NCBI GenBank assembly: GCA_034509925.1
Contig: CM067529.1
Span: 8,559,501-8,623,500 of the forward strand
Direction of reading: 5' to 3'
Length of the DNA: 64,000 nucleotides
Origin: Hirudinaria manillensis
Lineage: Eukaryota; Annelida; Clitellata; Hirudinida; Hirudinidae
A model generated the notes under the pieces. It saw only the letters and a list, made by a program, of their open reading frames with translations, was not told where the DNA came from and did not search any database. Position numbers and translations under genes: made by a program. Positions within the stretch are counted from its first letter, which is position 1, and the number at the start of each line of letters is the position of its first letter. Shown here in pieces: positions 56,692-64,000 of the stretch.

Positions 56692-56962
56692 TGTTATAAC
56701 CTTGAATATAGATAATTAACGAATTATTAAAATTATATGGCGAATTAATTAATAATTAATTAATGTTTAGAACTATTCAGAGTCTTTGGTTAGGTTTGTT
56801 TAGGATTAACAAATAATGTAATCAGAAAAAGGGGAAAAGGAGAGAGAGAATTAGCAGGTTCCAAGACCTAGGCAATAGGGCATTGAATATCTTCTAAGCC
56901 ATCCGAATACTTTCAATAAACCTGACATACCATAATTAGTTTGAGGACCCCGGGTTATTACA
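56692..56962 (+). repeat. 3' LTR of SAP-type copy 2
   Basis: 271 bp, TGTTATAACCTTGAATATAG to CCCCGGGTTATTACA. Preceded by the hairpin CTGTTCGGGACGAACAG and AAGGAGGGGG. Confidence 0.9.
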
Positions 56963-57730
56963 GTATTATGTTATCTTTTCTTCAATTTTTCATTACTCTA
57001 AATGGAACAAACCCCACTAAAATGATCTTTCACATAATCCCATATATTTATGTCTTTACTATTTATTTTATCTACCCATTCTCTCATAAATTTTCAATTT
57101 TAATTGAAGCTTCCTTTATTTATAATAACTACATAATCATTTATAACTATATTATTTATTTATTATAAGTACAAAATTATGCTTTGGTTATAGCCCCACG
57201 AAAATAAATAATGTGATGGCTTTCCGGATTGTAAAAATTTATATATTTATTTATTTATGGGTGTATCATCACGAAGAGGGGAACAAAAATAGTTTTGTAC
57301 GTTTTGCCAATTTCGTACCATTTCCCAATTTTACTTCAAATCTCAATCTCTAGCACAATCCTTCTTCGTGGGACGAAAAACTCCGATATTTCTGTAGCTC
57401 GCTTGCGGCTATTCGAGACCAAAAGGCGTCACAGGCATAATATTGCCCTATAATGTGTGCCTATACACCAAATATCCCTCTAAAAAAGTCGACCTGCTTC
57501 CAGACGTTCGAAGGACATATTTATTGTCAATCCAACAGGCTATTTGGTCTTAATATTTAATAGAACAATTTATGCTAAAACACAAGAATTATTTGTAATA
57601 ATTTGTTGTAACGAAGATTTATATTGCTTAACAAAAATAACATTAACATTTTAAAATTATTTTTCTTCATCGTGATTTCCGAGTTTATCAGGGTAACTTC
57701 GATAATTATCTAATTGGATAATCAGAGACT
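56963..57730. other. AT-rich stretch, no gene seen
   Basis: 56970-57170 is very A+T rich with a short open reading (57 bases of TATTTA-type sequence per turn) and no motif. 57290-57480 is less AT-rich. Part may be the 3' UTR of the minus-strand gene at 57731. Confidence 0.4.
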
Positions 57731-57997
57731 TCAAACTTTTCCCTGTCTTTTTCCAAATCTTCCACCACCCCATCCATAATCAGCATCTAGCCAATTCTTT
57801 TCCCGCTTTTCTGGTCTGTAGTTAAGAGTCAGTTTATCAGAAGCTGATGACAAGGAACGGTGTATTGGTTGAAAGAACCTTGTATATAATGGAGAAAATT
57901 TTTTAAAGCCATAGCTATTATCGTCCCTCATATTCTGTTCACTTGACAAGATACAAACCACGGCCAAAACGGTTGACATCAAATAGATATTCTGCAT
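57731..57997 (-). CDS. Candidate neuropeptide precursor with one RF-amide-type peptide
   Basis: 88 residues. The N-terminus (MQNIYLMSTVLAVVCILSSEQ) is a good signal peptide. Near the C-terminus, between a Lys-Arg pair (residues ~68-69) and a Gly-Lys-Arg (amidation plus cleavage), lies EKNWLDADYGWGGGRF. The sequence ends four residues later. A single amidated peptide near the C-terminus is the layout of small arthropod neuropeptide genes. The DYG...RF-amide form faintly recalls sulfakinins, but the core differs and I know no exact match. CATTTTTAG just before the ATG could be a splice acceptor for an upstream 5' UTR exon. Function is inferred only from processing signals. Confidence 0.6.
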   Translation of the reverse strand: MQNIYLMSTVLAVVCILSSEQNMRDDNSYGFKKFSPLYTRFFQPIHRSLSSASDKLTLNYRPEKREKNWLDADYGWGGGRFGKRQGKV

Positions 57998-59224
57998 CTA
58001 AAAATGATTTTCATTTTACTTTACAAAATTAATATTTTTAAAATTATATCAAATTTTGTATATTATGTGACAAGTGCAAGCTTCATAATAGTAGTTCAGT
58101 GGCTTCCATCAAAAGCCTATAATTATTATTATTAATAATAGGATACATATTTAGAAGACGTTACAAAAATGTATATAACAAACCAACCTCGCTTTCTAAG
58201 TAAATCCGGATAAATAAGTTATGACGTCGTGAACTAAATTTGGATAATTATCCAAATTAATTAATTTTATTGCTAGTGTTTTTACGTTAAATGTTTCAGT
58301 AAAATGAATTTTCTTGTCCCCTGCATGCATTTCCTCAGGAAGAAAGCTCTTTATATACACTAGACAATGAAGTCCCATCACGAAATCTTAGTAAACATAA
58401 AGTAGGATTTTACTGTCTTGAAGATTTTGCAGGTAAATATATTTACAATGCGTTGCGACATACTTTTGAACATATCTTCCAACATAAAACAAGAGCGAGA
58501 GAATATTGGACGACCTAATTACCACCAATTTAACGCTTAACAAGAGCCAACAGTTCCAAATTGTCAACTTAAATTCACTTGGAAACATTTTTTTGTTTTC
58601 ACTTTGACACCAGTAAATCCCGTAAGGAGATCAAATAAACGTAACAGCATAAGCCTGGATTTGTTTGCATTAAAAAGACAAAATAAACAGGAAGATCCGT
58701 GCTCAAAATACCAATGCACCACTCTTCTGCCTGTTTCCATATTTTTCATGACACCTGCGGTATTCTCCAATTTCCAAATGATTTGCAGATTTGAAACATA
58801 ATATTCGAAACATTATATTTAGTTGTAAGTAGTTAGGTTTCATGACAAATTTTCATTTTAAATAATATTAGAATTGTTCATTTGGCTGGAAAAAAATGGT
58901 TTGATACTGATTTTAAAATTTGTTTTCATTAAAAAAAGATATTAATACAAATAATACAATAATTAAGTTATACATAAAGAATGTATTTATAGAATGAATT
59001 GTTAATTCTAGCACATGATCCAACATGCTCATAATAAAAATTCAACTTTGAATGTTACATTTTTGTGTTACATTCTTCTAATCTTCTAAATACTGTTCCG
59101 TAACTTCGCTGCTTTTATTTAAAGAGTCACGATCAATTCTGTGGCTTTTCCCTCTTCTGTCAATCGGTTGTACCGCACTCTGAAAACCGTTGTTTAAATG
59201 CCCTTTATGTAGCGGGTGTATGAA
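57998..59224. other. No gene recognised
   Basis: Only short open readings. It may contain upstream exons or the promoter of the minus-strand candidate at 57731. Nothing further is supported. Confidence 0.35.
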
Positions 59225-59352
59225 GGGGGCCGCTTATTAACAAGTTAGCTCATGTGGACATGCGTCCCAAAAGACTATGAATTGTACCTAAAATTATATT
59301 ACATATAATAAATCATATTATTATTATGTAATATAATTGTGTAATTATATAA
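59225..59352 (-). repeat. Inverted LTR fragment of the 59408-62671 Gypsy family
   Basis: Read on the minus strand it gives GTTATATAATTACACAATTA, then ACAATTCATAGTCTTTTGGG, GTCCACATG and TTGTTAATAAGCGG. These occur in the same order in the LTRs at 59408 and 62506. It lies head-to-head with the 5' LTR, only 55 bp away. Confidence 0.8.
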
Positions 59353-59407
59353 CCGTGTACACCACACCCTCCACGTTGCTTGACCGTCGATTTTGGGGGC
59401 TTGATCC

Positions 59408-59551
59408 TGTTATATAATTTAATAATTTTACTTACAATTCGTGGTCTTTTGGGACAGGTCCACATGGATTCATTTGTTAATAAACGGAGCCTTACACACG
59501 AACTTGACCAGCAATCGCTTGGACTATAAGTCGCGATTCAAAAACATAACC
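59408..59551 (+). repeat. 5' LTR of the pol-less Gypsy
   Basis: 144 bp, containing TTTGTTAATAAACGGAGCCTTACACAC-type sequence shared with 62506-62671. Confidence 0.82.
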
Positions 59552-59962
59552 TGGCGCAGTCGACGAAAGTCTCGGATCTCAAGGCATCTGGCGATAGCTC
59601 CTTTATCTTGCCACCGCCACCTCCGTTGGAATTGGACTCAATCAATTTAGCGGAAGCGTGGAGACGATGGAAGAGCTGGAGCAGTGTCGGTCTATTACGA
59701 CATGGATTTCGACAAGGAAGATGACAAGTTCTTACACGACGCCGTCTTACGGAGATTCGCAGAGAAATGCTCCCCAAAGAGACATGTTTTGGTGGAAAGA
59801 AACAATTTTTACAAAATTGTCCGCAAAGCAGGGGAATCCACATGTGACTTTTTGGAAAGATTTAAAAATGCCGCTAGGAATTGTGTTTGGCAATCAAACA
59901 ACCAACATGGCTAGAGACAAACTCACTCTGACATACCCCGATCAAAACGTCAGGCAACGTAT

Positions 59963-60251
59963 TGTAATAACCCGGGGTCCTCAAACTAATTATAGAAGGT
60001 CAGGTTTATTGAAAGTTGTCAGATGGCTTGGAAGATGTAAAATGCTTAATTGATTAAGTCTTGAAATCTGCTGTTTCCATTACTCTCGCTCTGCTTTCCG
60101 AGATAAATCCATTTGTCAAGGTTCCCAACCAAAGAGTCTGAATAGCACCAATTTAATTCTCAAATTATATTGCCACTAAATTTAATTAATTATTAAATTA
60201 ATTAATCGGCAATATAATTTTAAATATTATTCAATTTCTAGGGATCCAACA
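59963..60251 (-). repeat. 3' LTR of SAP-type copy 3
   Basis: 289 bp; on the minus strand TGTTGGATCCCTAGAAATTG to GGACCCCGGGTTATTACA. Confidence 0.95.
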
Positions 60252-61268
60252 CTGCCCCCTCCTTAAATCTGTTCGTCCCGAACAGACATCTATTCCCATT
60301 TTCATTTTTACTCTCGGAATAGGATCCGATCTTCCAACAATCTCATGGCTGCAAATCCCAGATCCATTTGCTTTGTCATCTTCTGGGATTTCTGTCTCCT
60401 CCCTTTTACTTCTGCGTCCCGCAAGTTTCAGCCGCGGAACATCGCCATTTCTATGCACGCTCTCCTGCTCCACGATGTCGCCAGATCCCAGACTCTCCTC
60501 AGGATCACCTGCTCCACTTTCCATGCTAGGCACTCTCCTGAAATCCCGAGCACTCCCTTCTGTTATTTCCAATGGAGCCGAAACATCCGCTGGTAAATCC
60601 ATGGGCTGTTCTGTAGACTCTACTTGTTCCACCTTCAAATCCGTGCGCTCCACCGGCAACTCCACGTGACTCATCAGTAATTCCTCCGGCTGCACCAATA
60701 ACTCCACATGATCCACCGGCAAACCTACGGGCTCCTCCGAAAGCTCCACTTGCTCCACTAACACCTCCATGAGCTCCCCGAGCCCTGCCGACGACTCGAC
60801 CTGATCTGGTAACTCTATGGGCTCTAACGTCGAGTTCTCTAAGTCTGCCATCACGCACAGAGTTTCTGGAGACACGCACGCACTGTGGTCGGGTGTGTCT
60901 TCTAATGACTCCATCCCAATGCTGCCAGAAACGGTACTTGGAACATCAGAACTCTTCTCAGTAGAGTTTCCACCAGAAACCAAAGAGACATCCTGACATG
61001 GAACCGCTGTGTTTTCCAAATTGCCCCTAATACTCCTCCTCCACTCCCTAAAATCCTCTGTGCACTTTCTCAGAAGATCACGAAATTCTTCCTTTTTTTT
61101 ATCGGATGGATTCTCAAATTCGTATTCCTCCGGGTCATGGCCATTCTCTGTCAGCCATGCCCCAAGTCGCTCCCGTATCTCAGCTTTCGTGCCTTTCCAA
61201 TCCAGGCCACGATCTCTCAATTCCTGTCTCAATCGAGGCACGTACAATTCATCCAAGTACTTCGGCAT
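60231..61268 (-). CDS. SAP-domain protein with acidic repeats, encoded by the non-autonomous LTR element
   Basis: 345 codons, uninterrupted. Residues ~3-55 are a SAP domain (YLDELYVPRLRQELRDRGLD ... GTKAEIRERLGAWL), followed by NGHDPEEYEFENP, nearly the same as the start of the autonomous Gypsy Gag. Residues ~125-245 are low-complexity units rich in Glu, Val, Leu and Pro (VELPV, EELLM, VELSEEPVG). The rest is Ser/Arg/Glu-rich, with a basic RRSKREE patch near 290. No capsid, zinc knuckle or enzyme motif is present. In the family, the SAP domain could bind DNA or place the protein in the Gag particle; this is inference. The frame runs through the hairpin and polypurine tract and ends inside the 3' LTR at 60231. 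Confidence 0.85.
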   Translation of the reverse strand: MPKYLDELYVPRLRQELRDRGLDWKGTKAEIRERLGAWLTENGHDPEEYEFENPSDKKKEEFRDLLRKCTEDFREWRRSIRGNLENTAVPCQDVSLVSGGNSTEKSSDVPSTVSGSIGMESLEDTPDHSACVSPETLCVMADLENSTLEPIELPDQVESSAGLGELMEVLVEQVELSEEPVGLPVDHVELLVQPEELLMSHVELPVERTDLKVEQVESTEQPMDLPADVSAPLEITEGSARDFRRVPSMESGAGDPEESLGSGDIVEQESVHRNGDVPRLKLAGRRSKREETEIPEDDKANGSGICSHEIVGRSDPIPRVKMKMGIDVCSGRTDLRRGQCWIPRN

Positions 61269-61349
61269 CCTTCACTTTTCAACTAAACAAGCTTCTACCT
61301 TAGTTACTTTTGGACACCCTTTAACTCTAAATCCCACTCCTGACACCAA

Positions 61350-61638
61350 TGTAATAACCCGGGGTCCTCAAACTAATTATAGAAGGTCAGGTTTATTGAA
61401 AGTTGTCAGATGGCTTGGAAGATGTAAAATGCTTAATTGATTAAGTCTTGAAATCTGCTGTTTCCATTACTCTCGCTCTGCTTTCCGAGATAAATCCATT
61501 TGTCAAGGTTCCCAACCAAAGAGTCTGAATAGCACCAATTTAATTCTCAAATTATATTGCCACTAAATTTAATTAATTATTAAATTAATTAATCGGCAAT
61601 ATAATTTTAAATATTATTCAATTTCTAGGGATCCAACA
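61350..61638 (-). repeat. 5' LTR of SAP-type copy 3
   Basis: 289 bp, identical by eye to 59963-60251; contains the complement of TTTCAATAAACCTGACC. Confidence 0.95.
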
Positions 61639-62505
61639 GTATGATAGCTGAGGAAGATATCTCTTTGGAAAACATGATGAAAGTGGCACTCATGTTTGAG
61701 TCAATCCAAAGCAATTGCGAAATAATTGACAATACCAGCGATATCTGCAGACTCACAAAGCCCACATTGAGGAAACAGGAGGAAAATGAATGTCGGAATT
61801 GTGGCCAACGTCATGGGCCAAGATGTCCAGCCAAAACGGAGGGTGTGCAGAAAGTGTGGGAAAGGCAACCATTTCGAGAGGGTCTGCCGTGCCAAGGCAA
61901 TCAGCAGGCTAGAAAGTCAAAGGCATACTTTTGTAATAGACTTCTTAGAATGTCAACCCTTCAAAGGACCAAAGCGATCGTGTGCTCCCTATGTACACTG
62001 TGGGAGAAGACATCCACCAAAGAAATGCCCAGCGTTTGGCAAACAGTGCTCATCCTGTGACAAACAAAATCATTATGTAAAATGTTGCAGAAACTCACAA
62101 GCTGGAAAGCAATTACAACAGGTTCCAGAAAAGTCCAAGAAAAATCATGACCTGCACCACTCAACGCAGATTCGAGTCCTCGGTCCTGGTACTAGAGTGA
62201 GATTCAGGACAGACAGTGGGTGGAGTAAAGGATAAAGGCTAACGAGGGATCCCGGAGGTACAGAATGGCGACAGATAGCGGTCAAGAGTTCATCCGGAAT
62301 TCATATTTCCGACGCAAAAAGCACTTAATCATTTTCCAATAGCCAATCGCACAACACAGATCAGGAACATACCTCAGTAACACCGGAGATGCATGATTAC
62401 ATCTTCCGATGAATGATCCCACAATGCGGAAATTAAAACTACTATGGAAGGATTATGAAACCCTCAGCCCGTTACGCTTTCAAGTGAAAAAGCTTGGGTG
62501 GGAGA

Positions 62506-62671
62506 TGTTATATAATTGAATAATTATATTGCATAATAATTATTTATTATATAATATAAATGTAATATTTTACTTACAATTCATAGTCTTTTGGTCCACA
62601 TGGATTTATTTGTTAATAAACGGAGCCTTACACACACGAACTTGACCAGCAATCGATTCAAAAACATAACA
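62506..62671 (+). repeat. 3' LTR of the pol-less Gypsy
   Basis: 166 bp. Longer than the 5' LTR because of extra AT-rich sequence near 62530-62565. Ends AAAAACATAACA. Confidence 0.82.
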
Positions 62672-64000
62672 GATCAAAAAAGACAAACAAAAAAGTTGTA
62701 AACCAATCTTCACTGAACTTAGCGACAAGTTGCCTCAAGGCCCATTCCCTTGAAAACCACTGCAACATCTACGAACCAGGAAGAGTTGGGTTACCGAAAA
62801 CCCCTGGCACGGAACATTCCATACCTGTTAAATAATGCACCTAATCTTGAGACTTAACACAAACAGGCAGCGCAATTACAAACAGGATAATCCATTGATA
62901 TCAAACAATACGCCGTCTTGTTCAAAAAAATTTAATTGACTATGTTCGCAGTCGATCGGTACCACGTCATTAAAGTCCTTATCGTATCAAGGTTCGACTG
63001 TGCCGAAACTATTTCTGACTCGTCCATGCAAAGCGGCGATAATTGTAATTTTTCGCTAGTGTTAAATGTTTCGTATGGACCAAAGCATACATACAATTGC
63101 CGACAATAAAAGCCCGTACAATCTCAATGTTCTCTTCTTTGCATGTCTAAGCTCATTAGCGTGTCTGCTTGAGCCGATCGAATGCTATTTGTTGTAGGTA
63201 TCATTATTTATCTACTTTGGATCCTCTACAGAGGATAAATTTTTTGACCGTGATGGAAGAAATTCGGCTCCGAGACGATGAATTGGTATTCAGAACAGTC
63301 GAAGGGAAGAGACATTATTGCAATTGCTTCAATCCCTAAAACCTCAATGTAAAGAAGCTGCACAGACAGTATATAAATCAAATATACCTACGGAGCTAAT
63401 GAAACAGATAAAGCGATTCATTTATGATCCTGAGTCCGTGGCGCCCATTTCTATGTGAATGGGACGTTTCGAAGCGGTTCTAAGGAAACACGCAATGCAG
63501 TTGTCGGAAACACTGGCGTGACATAACCAGTCTCCAAGTGACTTGTCTTGCGAGCAAACGAAGGAAGCTTCATAGATAAAGTTTCCATTGTTCAAGGAGG
63601 AGGGTCGACACCATGAGGTTGAAAATCGGCAACCTGGAGAAGCAGAAAGGATGCGCAATGGTAATTGAGTGCGAGAAAAGACGCTGGAATGGTCGACGTC
63701 CCGCAGGCTGTGAATGCATTGCATAGAGGACAACAATAAATCATATATCTCTCCGGAGCTCGTGAGACAGTTCTGGGCCATTTTGACGTCGAATTAAACC
63801 TGCGGAGAACATTCGGGCCACTGTCGCTGCTAACGTGGCTGAAAACATTGCACAGCTGTTGGGCATCGAGTGGATGAAGCATCTTTAACTTCTTCGGAAG
63901 GCCGTTCTGCAAGATTGTGCAGAAGGGAGACAACATGAAAAACGTTTCGGTTGAAGGATTTCCGGTTGTCTTCAAATATGGTTTCGCTCGAGTGGGTTCG
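62672..64000. other. Unresolved region, possibly another retroelement
   Basis: Markedly richer in G+C than most of the window from about 63400. Readings from 63254 (MEEIRLRDDELVFRTVEGKR) soon break. Two segments resemble each other: 63370-63415 (YKSNIPTELMKQI) and 63738-63780 (NKSYISPELVRQF). No known family could be assigned with confidence. The element or gene continues past the window edge. Confidence 0.35.

Larger units (their letters stand above)
49745..56962 (+). mobile_element. Non-autonomous SAP-type LTR element, copy 2, split by a Gypsy insertion
   Basis: LTRs 49745-50020 (276 bp) and 56692-56962 (271 bp) differ mainly by 3-bp and 2-bp deletions and a few substitutions. Flanks are GTAT on both sides (49741-49744, 56963-56966). 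A primer site TGGTGTCAGGAGTGGGAT begins at 50022. The coding part is divided: the SAP start (about 50100-50249) and the acidic-repeat part (55719-56592) lie either side of the 5469-bp Gypsy element. Without it the element is about 1.75 kb. Confidence 0.92.
59963..61638 (-). mobile_element. Non-autonomous SAP-type LTR element, copy 3, young and intact
   Basis: 1676 bp on the minus strand. LTRs 61350-61638 (5') and 59963-60251 (3'), 289 bp each, appear identical. Flanks are GTAT on both sides (59959-59962, 61639-61642). The primer site (complement at 61330-61348) is the tRNA-Leu-type site of the autonomous Gypsy. A single long ORF fills the interior. The hairpin (60269-60285) and purine tract precede the 3' LTR. 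Confidence 0.95.
59684..62235 (+). pseudogene. Gypsy Gag with CCHC knuckles, split by SAP-type copy 3
   Basis: The first part (59684-59914) reads YDMDFDKEDDKFLHDAVLRR ... CDFLERFKNAARNC, a capsid-like segment, and changes frame near 59915. After the inserted element it continues with ISLENMMKVALMFES, CRNCGQRHGP and CRKCGKGNHFERVC, then a second pair CGRRHPPKKCP and CSSCDKQNHYVKCC, each a Gypsy-type zinc knuckle. It stops at 62235 with no protease or RT. At least two frame changes. Confidence 0.82.
59408..62671 (+). mobile_element. Gypsy derivative without pol (gag only), containing SAP-type copy 3
   Basis: 5' LTR 59408-59551 and 3' LTR 62506-62671 both start TGTTATATAATT and end AAAAACATAAC. 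A primer site TGGCGCAGTCGACGAAAG (from 59552) and a purine-rich GGGTGGGAGA before the 3' LTR complete the frame. The flanks GATCC and GATCA are a plausible 5-bp duplication with one change. The interior is Gag only. A 1676-bp SAP-type element interrupts it, so this insertion is the older. Confidence 0.85.

Noticed and set aside
1-64000. tRNA, rRNA, CRISPR or bacterial operon features
   Set aside because: No tRNA B-box-like sequence in a plausible cloverleaf, no rRNA segment, no spaced direct-repeat array. The window is intron-rich eukaryotic DNA.

Overview
This window is eukaryotic, AT-rich nuclear DNA from an animal. The genes have many short GT-AG introns. The host genes are an intraflagellar-transport dynein, PINCH and a GRB2-type adaptor. 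There is also a nuclear copy of mitochondrial nad5 that reads best with an invertebrate mitochondrial code. An ecdysozoan, most likely an arthropod, fits best; I cannot name the species.

Layout: 1-22133 (+) is the C-terminal two thirds of the cytoplasmic dynein-2 heavy chain (DYNC2H1), modelled here as 48 exons that splice into one open frame of 2727 codons plus stop. Its larger introns carry a pogo/Tigger element, LINE relics, two MITE-like elements and a SAP-type LTR element. 22134-28581 is intergenic and holds a 5'-truncated Copia element whose RT is split by a 707-bp TRIM with paired LTRs. 29026-33523 (-) is a complete PINCH/LIMS gene in 12 coding exons, with a deleted BEL/Pao element in intron 1. 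33.5-39.2 kb holds Tc1 and Copia relics and a three-unit ~175-bp tandem repeat. 39251-41590 (+) is a complete SH3-SH2-SH3 adaptor (GRB2/drk/sem-5 type, 5 coding exons). 42.5-46.0 kb is a Tc1 element nested inside another Tc1 element. 46.5-47.3 kb is a second Copia 3' end, ~47.95-48.24 kb a NUMT, and 48.3-48.6 kb a solo LTR. 49.7-57.0 kb is a non-autonomous LTR element interrupted by a full-length Gypsy element with matching LTRs. 57.7-58.0 kb (-) is a candidate amidated-neuropeptide precursor. 59.2-62.7 kb is a pol-less Gypsy derivative containing a very young non-autonomous LTR element. 62.7-64 kb is unresolved.

The most interesting system is a family of LTR elements whose Gag starts with a SAP domain. 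One autonomous Gypsy (50250-55718) and three short non-autonomous relatives (18966-20748, 49745-56962, 59963-61638), plus a solo LTR (48333-48631), share LTR ends and a 4-bp RTAY-like target duplication. The internal copies share a tRNA-Leu-type primer site and a SAP protein start, and three of them a hairpin and polypurine tract before the 3' LTR. The short relatives replace pol with an acidic repeat-rich protein of unknown role. This looks like an autonomous element and a parasitic partner that inserts into the same neighbourhood.
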